64,000 bases of DNA from Onchidella celtica (GCA_963931925.1 OZ007579.1:52210257-52274256), one strand, 5' to 3'. Counted from the first letter of the stretch, positions 24,116-39,300 are shown. Notes: generated from the sequence alone by a model not told the origin. Numbers and translations are program-made.

Positions 24116-27100
24116 TATATTTAATATCTGCCAAAACCAATCGGCCATCACTGTATCTGCTCACTGTGTTGCAACTAATTTGCTCAGATATTGCTGCAGG
24201 AGGTTTCAGAATGTATGTTAAAAAAAGACCAGTGAATGAAAAACCCATAGCACCCCAGAGACTTTTGTCTTCTCAGAAAGTAGTAGGAAAATTTTTTTGG
24301 GGGGGAGGGGAGGGGGGGGGGCGGATGTCGGAAACAACTCTGTGGGGTGTTTTATACAAAATACTGGAGAAAAAATTGTCTATGACCTTTCTTGGGTAAA
24401 GGAAAGACAGCGTAGAAAGAAACACTGAACACTTTCATTAGATACTTACAATTCAGTAGTTCAGTTATTCACACTGAACATGTGCTAGTACAGTAGTATA
24501 CCAAATTGTACTTTGTAGCAGCATCATCATATTATGAAGGAAGTCAGGACTCCAATGTAATCATGAAAGGTTTTTTTAACCGTCGAGCCTGAACTTCTAG
24601 GAAATAATTTTAATATCATATTCCACAAGAAAGATGTAAAAGTGTAGAGGGGCATATTTTAAAAGGTCTTGAAGTTTGCTATATTTTCGCTACACAGCCT
24701 TCATTGTCGTTTCCATAGGCTACACATGAAAACACGGCTTTCATTGTCGTTTCCATACACATGAAAACACGGCTTTCATTGTCGTTTCCATTTCCTTTTC
24801 TGTATACATGAAATAATAGCTTTCATTGTCGTTTCCGTTTGCGTACACGTGAAAACACGGCTTTAATCTCAGCTTAATACGATAAGTAGTTTAATGAGAT
24901 ACTCTTGCAGGGTTCTTGTTAGTTTGTCAACAAAAGTGCAGCAAAATATTTCCATTTCATATTCCAGACAAATACTCCCCCTCCTCCAGCCTTGGCCTTC
25001 GCCTCCATCGATGTGGAGCTGAGCGAAACGGAAGACCGGCGTACTAACTTGTACCCGGCAGGTCCACTGGTGGAGTGTACAGATGATGACCCGTCCAGGG
25101 CCTATATCCAGTCCGTCTCGCCCAATTCTCCATGTGGCAGGCGGTGCTTTACTCTAGAGCCATGTGCGGGTGGACCGGGTGGCAATGACTCAGGTAAACT
25201 CTCGTGGTGATGATAGCAGGGCTGATGATTAGGAAGATGATGATGGCGATAGTGGTGGAGGTGATGCTGATAGTGTTGATAATATTGCTGATGATGGTGG
25301 AAAATGATGATGATTGGTGACGTTGGTGAAGGTGAGGATGATGTTGGTGGTACTTTATCGCCCCTTCATTTTATGTGATTATGCTTTTCTTTCTCTTTTA
25401 TTCTTTTTTTTTCTTTCTTTGGACCACTACCTCACTCACTCACTTACACACTCATTTACTCACTCATCCCGTCCACTCTCTCGCTCGCTCACTCTCTCAT
25501 CCACCCACCCACTCACTCATTTGTCCACCGACCCATTCACTCATGCACTCACTCCCTCATCTGTCAACTCACTCACTCACTCATTCACTCTGTCCACTCA
25601 CTCGCTCACTCATCTGTCAACTTACTCACTCGCTCAGTCACTCACTCACTCTTTATCTCCTGTCCACAGAATACTGTCTGTTCTTCCTGCCCAGTCAAGG
25701 TTCACTCCGATACGCCTCCACACCCGTGTACACACTAAACATCGGCTGCACAGATGACGTAGAACCGGTCACCACCAAATCCCTCACGGTCACCATCGTG
25801 CCCAACACTCCGCCAAATTTCCTGCCGGCAACTCCCCTCACAGGTAAGGCGTCATAAGATAAGATTCTATCAAATTTTAATTATTCAGAGAAAGGAAAAA
25901 TTGGTTTCATAGTTTCATCATAACTTCACACATAACTAAAAAAATCTGGTTACATAGCTTCAGCATAACTTCACACATAACTAAAAAAATCTGGTTACAT
26001 AGCTTCATCATAACTTCACACATAGCCTAACTAAAAAAAATTTGGTTACATAGCCTCATCATAACTTTACACATAGCTAAAAAAATCTGGTTACATAGCT
26101 TCAGCATAACTTCACACATAACTAAAAAAATCTGGGTACATAGCTTCATCATAACTTCACACATAGCCTAACTAAAAAAAATTTGGTTACATAGCCTCAT
26201 CATAACTTCACACATAGCTAAAAAATTTGGCTACATAGCCTCATTATAACTTCACACATAGCTAAAAAAAATTTGGTTACATAGCTTCAGCATAACTTCA
26301 CACATAGCTAAAAAAATTTGGTTACATAGCCTCATCATAACTTCACACATAACTAAAAAAAATTTGGTTACATAGCTTCATCATAACTTCACACATAACT
26401 AAAAAAAATTTGGTTACATAGCTTCATCATAACTTCACACATAACAAAACAAAATTGGTTACATAGCTTCATCATAACTTCACACATAACAAAAAAAATC
26501 GGTTACATAGCTTCATCATAACTTCACACATTAACAAAAAAAAAGGTTACATAGCTTCATCATAACTTCACACATAGCCTAACTAAAAAAATTTGGTTTC
26601 ATAGCTTCATCATAACTTCACACATAGCCTAACTAAAAAAATTTGGTTTCATAGCTTCGTCATAACTTCACACATAACTAAACAAATCTGGTTACATAGC
26701 TTCATCATAACTTCACACATAACAAAAAAAAATTTGGTTTCATAGCTTCATCATAACTTCACACATAGCTAAAAAAATAAATCTGGTTACATAGCTCCAT
26801 CATAACTTCACACATAACTAAACAAATCTGGTCACATGGCTTCATCATAACTTCACACATAACTAACACACACACGTTCACCTACACGGCCAGCTACATA
26901 AACATTTGCCTGCGCACACACCACAAACAAACACATATTAATTTACTGCACGCACGCACGTACTAAGTAGACCACACACAGGTCCCGCCAACAAACCTTG
27001 ACTGATGGGCTGCGGACCCAGAATCCAAGTCTGGAACTCTCAGACAAGAAATGTTCGCATTTGTTAGATTATTATACGATTTTTCTATCACTATAAATTT

Positions 27101-30100
27101 CTGTCCTGTTACTTTTGTCCTTGTCGAAGATCAAAATACCGAAAGTTTGATTTGTCTTTCCTTTTCCTTGGTGTTTTCTTGTATCGTTTCTGTAGTATTT
27201 CTTACTGGAGGCTTCGATACCTACAACTTTTTCTTTGTGCCATATTCTGCCACCCCTCACAAATATATATGTATATACATATTTTTTTTTTTTTACAGTA
27301 CGTTATTTTGTCTAAATGTACACGAGAGACTGTGGTAGGTACATTCAAAGATCATAGTATAGGTCAGGAGGACACACTTCACTACTGCAAGGGATTGTAG
27401 TTGAACACAAATGATTGACTGTATATTTCTCTATTTGTTTTTGGAATTATTCTCCGCCCACTTCTTTGTGATCTAGTAATTTGATGGAACAGAGGACGCC
27501 AAAAACCATTTAGGATAACTGGACATTTTTTATTTGGCAGCAGAAGTGTGAAGTTTATCTCTAGATATGCACGTCCGCAGACACTTGGAGGGGGGGGGGG
27601 GTGGGGGGGGGGGCTTTCTTTACAAAAGCGTTGTTCATTTGATGTTTATCTTGTCGCTGTACATTTCTGCCCCAATAATCCCTCAGTTTTTTGCCAACCT
27701 TTGGAATTTAGTAACACGTTTTTTATTTTTTTTAATGTTCTGTGATCAGTGACTGCGCCGACAATCAACGGCCTATTTGCCAAGTCAGGAGCAGTGATCC
27801 ATGATGTGGACACAATTGACATCGATGGTGATGCCGTCTTCTACTCCATGTCATTATCACCCGGCAGCGACTTCATTGAAATTGGCGAATGTGAGTAGTT
27901 TACGACTGGCCTGTTGTTAGGGGGGTGGAAGGTAGTTGTTGACATACAAAACTTGATCTGAGCAGGGAACACAACTCTGTATCTTCTCTATTTTGGCCTT
28001 GTAATTAGAGTACGCTCCCCCAAGCAACATCCTTACCTTTCATTGTCCCACTGTTTCTCAAAAGGAAGTGTATATCCGTACAACATGTTGTATGGATATG
28101 GACAGTGCATATCCGTACAACATGTTTACCAAAAACCGCGACTGGTGAAGGTTTGCTGAAACAAAACTTGTATGGTGTTCACGAATTTAAAGTGACAACA
28201 CATGGAATAATCAGATGGACCTGGGGGCGTGAGGGTCTCGTCGGTTTGTATCAATGGGCGGTAGTCAAATTGACTAATCAGGCGAAAAAGGGTTGGGGTA
28301 GCCATTGGTGATCGACGTACACTCAAGTATATTATTAGCGCAGATCACGCAATCTCCGAGCAGAAGTCGGATTGTTTTGCTACTAAGCCAATTCATATTT
28401 TTAAAAACTGCGCAAATTAACAAGGTCAGTGATATAGTATTCCGGTGTGTGTTCTACGTCATCGAATTGTGTGCGTTGTACGGATATGCACTATCCATAA
28501 GCGTACAACATGTTGTACGGATATGCACTTCCTTCTCAAAAGGGGTGTAGAAAGGGAGGGGTGGGGAAGAAAGGGGGGGGGCTTTGTCTTCAAGGGGAAG
28601 AATTTCAAATCCAAAGGGAGGAATTTGAGTCAGAGGAGGATCAGGACCCCCCCCCCTCCCCCCCCCACCCCACCCTGCCAACTGGGAACGAATAGGACAG
28701 GACAGTAAATCAAATGGAAATTTCATGATGGATTGAAGTGAGAATTTGTCTTATTCATTTGATTGCAGTTGATACAGAAATTTAGTGTCATAAATTGTTT
28801 CAATAATGACCACTGTAAAAGTTGAATGGTGAAAAATAATTATTAGATGACAGTTAAAAAAAAACAAATGGGGGGTGGGGGGGGGGGGAGGTGACAAGGG
28901 GAGGCAATGTGGCCTGGGAGGCTTGACAACTGCTGTACTCATACCAGATTTTATTTTATTTAATGTGTTACCCACCCCCACCCCCCACCCCCACCTTCCG
29001 CCTTTCCCACGTGAATAGGAAATTGGGCACTTTATACTTATGAGGCTTAATACGGAGGGCTCGCGTGCACGTTGCGCACGTTAAAGATACCCTGGCAGTT
29101 GGAAATCGTAAAGAGCAGGCCGAACAGGCCGCTGCCCGGGCAAAATTGAAATTAAAATTAATAGATTAAAATTTATCCATATCACCCCCCCATATCACCA
29201 GTTTATAAGACAGAAAATTTGCCTTTAGTTTACATTTTATCGTTTGGGTTTTATTTCTCACGCAGGGCTTCGCAACATAGCCTACAGCGTTTTCTTGTTG
29301 CCCAATTTTGACATTGCTTAAAGCTGCGACCCCACAGTTTTTCTGTGGTTTTTATGATATTTTGTCAATCCCTCACTGGAGAATTGTGGTTTTCCCTTTC
29401 CCCTTTCTGTGATGCCTCCCCCCCCCCCCCCACCCTTATCGCTTGATGCCCTAAGTACGTGCTTGTTTTGCTTAATGATTAAACCAGCCCTGTCTGTCTT
29501 CCTGACCAGCTGATGGGATCATTCGAGCTTCCAATGACTTGAAGTATGTCTGTGGTGTAGGAGGGAAACTCACGGCCTCAGTTACGGCTACAGACAGAAT
29601 CAATCCAGCCATCGGACCTTTGACCGTTGATATCACCATTGATCGTAAGTATTGTCCACACACACTAACAACATTCCCAGACCTACCAATAATACCATGG
29701 CTGTTGTTAGCAGCTCGCGGTATTTTACATTATAGCCATTGCTGGACAGTGAACAAATCTCAGTATTTTCTCTATTTGGCTTTGTAATTAGCCTACGTCC
29801 CCTTAACAACTTTCTAATAAACCATAGTATGATGTCAGAAATTCTGTTTACCCTCGGCCATTTTGTTTGACTGGACGCGTCAGACTTGCTCGAATGTTCT
29901 TACAAGTACGTACATCCCCCCCACGTTTTTTTCTATTTTTGTTTGCTCTAGTGGTATGCAGTTTAAAGTCTCTTGTGACTCCATAGCTAAAGAGCTCTTC
30001 CCGAAATACTCCTAACAACAGCCTGAATTAATTATTCTTTCAGATTTTATTTTGTTTTCCTCCTGTTTTTGGGTGGAAAGGGTAAGGGGGCAGGGTTAGG

Positions 30101-32592
30101 GATTCGATAAGAATTAGGGTTGAGGATAAGGACGGGGTTAGGAATAGACTTGTACATCATATAATAATGGAGCTTGGGCCCAACTTTGTTCCCGCAAAGG
30201 CTTTTTTTACTACGCAACGTAGAGAAATGAAACTTGGCACATGTATGTAAAATTTATTAAGCCTGTACGTGTCGAGCTCATTTTTTCCCGAAACTCTGTA
30301 CTTTTCCCAGAAATTCAGTTATAATTATCAGTTATCAATTTATGATTGCGAATACGACGTGATAATGTACTTCCGTCAATTTCGTCATTTCCGCCTCTTA
30401 CCGGAAATGTAAACTCTCGAACTAGAGTTCACTTGAGATCCAACCACGCCAAGAAAATTTTGATACCAAGTATAATGTTATACAGATGAGGTGAGTGCCA
30501 TTCATTCATACCAAGAAAACTGTGAAGAAACATTTATAGTGTGCTTCAAGCTCGAAATGAAATATTTTTATTATAGATCTCGGAGTGTCAGTCATGCCAA
30601 GAAAACTTTGTCGAAAGGCTAGGCCTCTCACGCCTCGAACTTTAGAGCTAGATCTAATGCTCAAAGAAAGGAAAATGTAATAATAATATAAAAAAAAGAA
30701 TCAGGGGATTTTGAACAAGATCTACTGCCGCTCACACAGCTCGGATTTGCGTGAAATTTTACATGTGCCCGCCCTGCGGCCCGCAAAAGGTTCTTTTTTA
30801 GATTTGGAGTCTTGAAAAGGTGGGGAAGTATTTTTTGAGTTTGCTTTATGCCGCTAATTGTCTACTTTTGATCCTCCATTTTTTACGAACACATGAGCCC
30901 ATGACGTCATCATTTCCTGAAAAATTCTCCTATCTATCTATTAATAGCCAATTTTTTTGTGGATGACCCAAAGTGTCTCGACATCAATGACTGTCTTTGT
31001 GCTGATTCCTTTCGGTCTGGAGTGCTGTGCTTAACCATTCGAAGAATGGGGCAACTACTAGTAATTATAAGTATGCGCCCGTGGCGTAAAATGCTTGGGG
31101 TGCGTACGTACAACAGTCTTCTTCCTTCCATTACATTTAGTAGTGCACTTTCACTCACGTTTTAAAGCGACCAAGTCCAATGTAGACGTAGGTTATTTTT
31201 TGTGATACCAATACTGCAGTGACTGAATTTGGTTCACGATGTAAACACCGCAGACTGTTTTAGTGTGTGCATGTGGTCAACACCTGAGCTTGGGATAAAA
31301 CAAAATGGTGGTCCACAGCTTTGTGGAGGGGCTATTACTTACGCACCCCAAACGTTTTGCGCTGGAGGCGCGTACATACACGGACCTATCCCTGACCCGG
31401 CTTTATCGTCAACCCTAAATCTTATCGAATCCCTAACCCTGTCCCCCCCCCCCCCCCACCCTTTCAACCAAAAAAAACAGGAGGAAAACACCAAGAAAAT
31501 CTGAAAGAATAATTAATTAAGACTGTTGTTAGGAGCATTTCGCGAATAGCTCTCTAACTCTGGAGTCACAAAAGGCTTTAAAATACGTACCCCTAGCACA
31601 AAAAAAAAAAAAACCAAAACAAAACAAACCCTACAACTTGGGGGACCGTACGTACTTGTAACAACACTCTCAAACAAAATGGTGATCCAAAGCTTTATTG
31701 ACGACAGGTAACTTTGAGATACATTCAGTTGCGCTTCAGGTCACATCAAGGGACCACCCCTCCCTCTCCTTCTCCTCTTTAGAACAAGATTAAAAAAGAA
31801 AAAAGTTCCAGAAGTACATCATTGTGTGTAGTTTAAAAATTTTTTTTTTTTTTTGGAAGTGTATATCTGTACAACACGTTGTATGGATCCGTACAACATG
31901 TTGTATGGATATGGGCAGTGCATATCCGTACAACATGTTTACCAAGAAGCGCGACTGGTGAAGGTTTGCTGAAACAAAACTTGGTATGGTGTTCACGAAT
32001 TTAAAGTGACAACACATGGAATAGTCAGATGGACCTGTGGGCGTGAGGGTCTAGTCAGTTTGTATCAATGGGCGGTAGTCAGATTGACTAATCAGGCGAA
32101 AAGGTGCTGGGGTAGCCATTGGTGATCGACGTACACTCAAGTACATGTATATTATTAGCACTGACAGATCACGCAATCTCCGAGCAGAAGTGGGATTGTT
32201 TTGCTACTAAGCCGATTCATATTTTTAAAAACTACGCAAATTAACAAGTTCAGTAATATAGTATTCCGGTGTGTGTTCTACGTCATGGAATTGTGTGCGT
32301 GGTACGGATATGCACTATCCATATCCGTACAACATGTTCGGATACGCGCTTCCTTTTTTGTTGATGTTGCTGAATGCTGCAGGATGATTGACAGTTTTAA
32401 ACAATATAAAATTAATGTTCCTAAGCGTCAACTTATCTAACCCAATTGCTTTTGTTTCAGTCTATTGTGTGTGGTTTCAAGACTCGGGCATTTTTTTTTT
32501 CGCATAAGCTATTAAATTGTCAAATATATTATTTCATCCTTTTAAATTTTTGTGTGTGCTCCCTTTGACTAGCTATTCAAGATGCGTTCAAT

Positions 32593-32628
<36 letters not shown>

Positions 32629-32630
32629 GG

Positions 32631-32664
<34 letters not shown>

Positions 32665-33268
32665 GAGAGAGGGAGAGAGAGAGGGTTGTACAGGGTTATC
32701 CCAGGTAATGCCGTGTACATCTCTAGTTCTAACAAAAAAATCACCACCACTACCACCACCGCCACCACCACCACACCACCAACAACAACAACAACATTTC
32801 CCCACTGTAAATTGCAGCTTTCAACGAGGCCCCTGAGATAACCAACTTAGACACAACCATAGAGATAGACGAGAACATCGGTGTTGGAGCGAAAGTTCTA
32901 GACTTTCTGGTGAATGACCAGGAGGTGTTTGATGGCCTGAACTACAACATGAGGTCAACCTCCGATGCGGGAATAGAGCAGTACGACCTACAATCTGGCA
33001 GAAGAAGTGAGAGTTTTGGACAATGTTTCGTGCCATTATGGGATGGTGTATTGAGGGTTATGTGAATGGTCTATGATGACATTTTCTTCAGAAGATAAGA
33101 TGCGAAATTTCCTCTGACTGTCTGTCTGTCTATCTGTCTGTCTATCTGTCTGTTTGTCTGTCTCCCCTTCCTCTCTGTTTGTCTGTCTCTCTCTCTCTTT
33201 GTCCCTCTTGTGGATTAAATAACTTTCCTTCTCAATATCAACCGCAATTTCTTTTCTTCCTCTTCATG

Positions 33269-33322
<54 letters not shown>

Positions 33323-36300
33323 TCTCTCTACCCCTCTCTAGTTTTAAATGTTTGTTTCTTTTACAGTATTCATTATAACTACATGAAAACTCAGTTTTCC
33401 TCTTCCTCTTTCGGTCTCTCCCTCTCTCCCTTTCTCTCTTTGTCTCTGCCTCCCCCTTCCTCTTCCTTTCTCCCACTCTTTCCATAGATATAAAGGCCCA
33501 GAGGGAAGCAAAGAAAGTATAAGGGGAGAGGAAGAGAGAAATCTTTAAAGTTGACATTTGAACGCTTCCTTGAACATTTCCTCTCTCGAAAAGCTTTCTC
33601 TGTCTTGGAATATATTTCAGATGCCAGACTGGTCACGAGAATTGACCCAGATTATGAGCGGAGTGATACACGCAGTGTACTACTTTATTTCGATGTTGAC
33701 GATGGTTACTGTAACTCACCTACCTATTCGCTGACAGTCAACATCAGGGATGTCAATGAGCCACCTGCCTATTATCCAAAGCCAGTCAATTTCCTAGAAG
33801 TGTTTGAGGGAGATGTAAGCGAAATGAACTATTATTTTCTTTAATATTTGAAGGCAGTGCTAGATTTAAGAGGCCCGTACACAAAACAGAGGACAGGCTT
33901 TGAGATCGCCTCCGGGCTCTCTTACCCACACACAACACATGCCTCACCTCTGCGGTCCTTACACAATGGCATCGACACATGAAATTGCTTTGGCATTGAC
34001 GAAATATTATAAAAACCAAACTGTACAATCGCAGCAAGGCTTAAAGCTAGGCCAGAATATGGCAAAAAGACAACGCTGTGTATAGCAAAGTCTTCGTAAT
34101 GTGTAGCAAAGTCTCCATAATGTGTAGGAGAGTCTCCATAGTGTGTAGGAAAGTCTCTGTAATGTGTAGGATAGTCTCTGTAATGTGTAGGAAAGTCTCT
34201 GTAATGTGTAGCAAAGCCTCCGTAATGTGTAGCAAAGCCTCCGTAATGTGTAGCAAAGCCTCCGTAATGTGTGGCAAAGCCTCCGTAATGTGAAGGAAAG
34301 CCCCCGTAATGTGTAGGAAAGCCTCTGTAATGTGTAGCAAAGCCTCCGTAATGTGTAGCAAAGCCTCCGTAATTGTGTAGCAAAGCCTCCGTAATGTGTA
34401 GCAAAGCCTCCATAATTGTGTAGCAAAGCCTCCGTAATGTCTAGCAAAGCCTCCGTAATGTGTAGCAAAGCCTCCATAATTGTGTAGCAAAGCCTCCGTA
34501 ATGTGTAGCAAAGCCTCCGTAATGTATAGCAAAGCCTCCATAATTGTGTAGCAAAGCCTCCGTAATGTATAGCAAAGCCTCCGTAATGTGTAGCAAAGCC
34601 TCAGTAATGTGTAGCAAAGCCTCTGTAATGTGTAGCAAAGCCTCCGTAATGTGTAGCAAAGCCTCCGTAATGTATAGCAAAGCCTCCGTAATGTGTAGCA
34701 AAGCCTCCGCAATGTGTAGCAAAGCCTCCGTAATGTATAGCAAAGCCTCCGTAATGTGTAGCGAAGCCTACGTAATGTGCAGCAAAGCCTCCGTAAGAAA
34801 GAATACCAAAACGACACAATGAACCACAAAGAAAAGCATACCCGCCAATGTGTGTAGCGCTTCACTCCGGAACCAGAAGTCAGGACTCACGGAGAAGTAC
34901 TGTACTGACTTAATATTCTACAAATATTTAATATTCTACAATTTTCCCATTGTTCAATTGTTTTATCTGTTCAGATTTCCATTTTGATTGTTGTTGTTTT
35001 GTGTTCCTGAATGTTTGTAACCAAAAGCTCGATTTGTCTCCCCTTTTTCTTGGCGATTTATTGATTGATTTCGGTAGTATTTCTGAAGCGAGGCTTTGCT
35101 ACATACAACTTGTTGTTGCTTTTTTTTTTTTTACCATATTTTGACTTGGCATATGTATAACGATGTGGTTGGTATTGAAAAAGAAAAGTAAGAACAAAAG
35201 ATCTGTAAATTGTAAACCTTAAACATACCAAATGCGTGTTTGGTGCCAAACCGTATTAGAATTCCACGCAGTTGAAGATTAGGAAGTTACATCTCAACTG
35301 AATTTTGAGTTTGGCACTCCTTGATTTCGAGGCTATGGCTACTCGGGCATTCGGACCAGTAGATCATTTTTAGCTATGGCTGGAATTTCCACAGGCGGAG
35401 CATATGCCCGATATTTTTTTATTTTTTTTTAACCTGTGCAGTCCAAAGTTCAAGCCATTACATACATGCCATCTGCTCAGACCCTCTTGAATGGGCCGCT
35501 TTCGACTTGGTGAGGCTCTGGACATTGGAAAAAAGAAGTCAAATTATTATTATAATGTTTTTTTTTAAAAAATAGAAACATCCATCTAGGTGTCTAACTC
35601 GCCAAGGTTTGGGGGGGGGGGGCACGAACGCTTCTAAAGTTACGCCCCTGAGGCATGGGGGCCCTAACCCAGGTAAAGCTTGTAGGCCCTTTATTAAATT
35701 TGAAATGTTAGATGAGCCTGGTCGGGCAAAGGTGCATACCAAAAATACGATCGTGGGTGGGCACACGAAAGAAAAAATTTGAAAACCTAATTATAGAAAT
35801 CATGCCTTTTATTCCCTTGGCAGCACTGTGGCGGTGCCCTGGACGTTAGTGAGAGTGCACTATTCGACATACATGTAGCATGGAAGAGTTTAATTATGGA
35901 ACATCAGGGAGTTTAATGTGAAAATTACAAATATTTTTTCAAAAAAAAACAACAACCCAAAAAAAGAAGAGTTCTGAAAATATTGTGAGGCCCTTGCAGA
36001 CAGTGAGGCCCTTGCAGACAGTGAGGCCCTTGCAGACAGTGAGGCCCTTGCAGACAGTGAGGCCCTTGCAGACAGTGAGGCCCTTGCAGACAGTGAGGCC
36101 CTTGCAGACAGTGAGGCCCTTGCAGACAGTGAGGCCCTTGCAGACAGTGAGGCCCTTGCAGACAGTGAGGCCCTTGCAGACAGTGAGGCCCTTGCAGACA
36201 GTGAGGCCCTTGCAGACAGTGAGGCCCTTGCAGACAGTGAGGCCCTTGCAGACAGTGAGGCCCTTGCAGACAGTGAGGCCCTTGCAGACAGTGAGGCCCT

Positions 36301-39300
36301 TGCAGACAGTGAGGCCCTTGCAGACAGTGAGGCCCTTGCAGACAGTGAGGCCCTTGCAGACAGTGAGGCCCTTGCAGACAGTGAGGCCCTTGCAGACAGT
36401 GAGGCCCTTGCAGACAGTGAGGCCCTTGCAGACAGTGAGGCCCTTGCAGACAGTGAGGCCCTTGCAGACAGTGAGGCCCTTGCAGACAGTGAGGCCCTTG
36501 CAGACAGTGAGGCCCTTGCAGACAGTGAGGCCCTTGCAGACAGTGAGGCCCTTGCAGACAGTGAGGCCCTTGCAGACAGTGAGGCCCTTGCAGACAGTGA
36601 GGCCCTTGCAGACAGTGAGGCCCTTGCAGACAGTGAGGCCCTTGCAGACAGTGAGGCCCTTGCAGACAGTGAGGCCCTTGCAGACAGTGAGGCCCTTGCA
36701 GACAGTGAGGCCCTTGCAGACAGTGAGGCCCTTGCAGACAGTGAGGCCCTTGCAGACAGTGAGGCCCTTGCAGACAGTGAGGCCCTTGCAGACAGTGAGG
36801 CCCTTGCAGACAGTGAGGCCCTTGCAGACAGTGAGGCCCTTGCAGACAGTGAGGCCCTTGCAGACAGTGAGGCCCTTGCAGACAGTGAGGCCCTTGCAGA
36901 CAGTGAGGCCCTTGCAGACAGTGAGGCCCTTGCAGACAGTGAGGCCCTTGCAGACAGTGAGGCCCTTGCAGACAGTGAGGCCCTTGCAGACAGTGAGGCC
37001 CTTGCAGACAGTGAGGCCCTTGCAGACAGTGAGGCCCTTGCAGACAGTGAGGCCCTTGCAGACAGTGAGGCCCTTGCAGACAGTGAGGCCCTTGCAGACA
37101 GTGAGGCCCTTGCAGACAGTGAGGCCCTTGCAGACAGTGAGGCCCTTGCAGACAGTGAGGCCCTTGCAGACAGTGAGGCCCTTGCAGACAGTGAGGCCCT
37201 TGCAGACAGTGAGGCCCTTGCAGACAGTGAGGCCCTTGCAGACAGTGAGGCCCTTGCAGACAGTGAGGCCCTTGCAGACAGTGAGGCCCTTGCAGACAGT
37301 GAGGCCCTTGCAGACAGTGAGGCCCTTGCAGACAGTGAGGCCCTTGCAGACAGTGAGGCCCTTGCAGACAGTGAGGCCCTTGCAGACAGTGAGGCCCTTG
37401 CAGACAGTGAGGCCCTTGCAGACAGTGAGGCCCTTGCAGACAGTGAGGCCCTTGCAGACAGTGAGGCCCTTGCAGACAGTGAGGCCTTTGCTGGTTGTAG
37501 AATGTTTAGCTTAGAACTAAATCTGAGATGTCATTTGGAGGTCTTGAATGTGAGGTTATGAAGAATGGGGGGGGGGTGGGGGGTGGGGGGCGGGGATTAT
37601 TTACTGTTCGTTTGGATGAATGACTAAGTGTGTACCAAGAGTGGGTGTGTGTGTCACACTGTTCAAGGAAACGTGATGTGCGAAACAAATGAATGGAAAT
37701 ATGAATGAAATGGTCTGACTGACTGACCGACTGACTGACTGACGGACTGACTGATTGACTGACTGACTGACTGACTGATTGACGGATTGATTGACTGACT
37801 GGCTGACTGATTGACTGACTGACTGAATGATTGACTGACTGATTGGCTGACTGATTGACTGGCTGACTGATTGACTGACTGACTGATTGACTGACTGACT
37901 GACTGTCTGATTGACGGATTGATTGACTGGCTGACTGATTGACTGACTGACTGACTGACTAATTGACTGATTGCCTGACTGAATGATTGACTGGCTGACT
38001 GACTGATTGACTGACTGATTGACTGACTGATTGACCGACTAAATGACTGGCTGACCCATTGACTGACTGACTGATTGACTGACTGATGGGCTGATTTATT
38101 GTCTGATTGACAGCCTGGCTGACTAACTGACTAATTGGCTGACTGACTGACAATGGATGAATGACAGAATGACCAACAGAAATTGCAACAAAGGAATGAT
38201 TGACCTCACTGACTTTCACCCATTGCTTGCAGATAATCTTGCCTACCCAAATGCGAGTGGTAGACGAAGACATTAATGACGTGCATACCCACACGAAAAC
38301 TGGAGGATCGGGTCTGTTTGATATTGACCCAAACTCAGGAGACATTATCTCCAAAAGCACAATTGATATTGATAATGTAAGTACTCACAGTTTTGGTGTG
38401 CAGGTGAGGGGGGGGGGGTAGGGGGGGGGGTGGGAAATACTGATCAAATGGTGGGATAATTTCCATATTATTGTATGCGCATTTTTGCCTCCCACGAGAA
38501 CACGAGAATTGACAGTTTAAAGAGTAGTGTAAAATCTGGGCAAAAACGCCTACAACATTACGCCACAAACAAATGTCTCAAAAAGTTTTTAACCGATTGG
38601 AATGACACTTGTACATAATAAAATTAGAACCATGTTGACGACAAAACCTCGAAATCGGCAAAATGTCGCATACAAATTATGGCAAATATCCCTGGATATT
38701 ATTTGCCTATTTTCATTCCACGAATTCAACACTTGTTTATTGCTCCAATCAACGAAGCCCCGAGGAAGTGGTAACAGGAATTCGTGGGCGGGCGGGCTTA
38801 TCTCTGACAGACAGGGGAAATGCGACCACAGTCGTGTGGGCTTTGTCACTGGGACCCGGGAACGGAGGACCATGAGATCGTGGTCTTATCAGTAGTGGGT
38901 GAAGAAAAATACCGGAATATCATGAGCCAAACACTGCGAGGGTTAAGGAATAATAATAATAATTATCTTAAAGGGCATGTGAACGATAAATATTATGCAT
39001 GCTGGTTTTATTCGCTCAAAACATACTCTGACACCATTTTATCACATCGAGACTGATATTTTCTACCTAGACATACTTTCCCATTTTCTACCTAGACATA
39101 CTTTCCCATTTTCTACCTAGACATACTTTCCCATTTTCTACCTAGACATACTTTCCCATTTTCAGAACCGAGAATTCCGAGACTTCAACATCAGAACCAA
39201 AGTTACAGATAAAGGTGGCCTGGAAGATTCTGCTTTCGTGTTTTTTCGTGTCTATGATGCCAACGACCAGCCTCCGTACTTTCTCCAGAACGCTTACACC

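Noticed and set aside
30959..31165. Plus-strand frame with [16 protein letters not shown], which looks like a Cys-rich domain
   Set aside because: It overlaps a dispersed repeat, lacks a phase-compatible splice pair with gene B exons 5 and 6 (which join correctly without it), and is followed quickly by a stop.
34007..34865. Frames with repeated R-L-C-Y-T-L or C-S-K-A-S-V-M
   Set aside because: Products of the 21-bp minisatellite. Complementary frames are open as well.
34078..37490. CRISPR-like arrays
   Set aside because: The units are contiguous, with no unique spacers, and the genome is clearly eukaryotic.
35985..37514. 509-codon open frame of repeated V-R-P-L-Q-T
   Set aside because: It is a direct product of the perfect 18-bp array, which is a multiple of three. 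The reverse strand is equally open in all three frames. It lies inside an intron of gene B.
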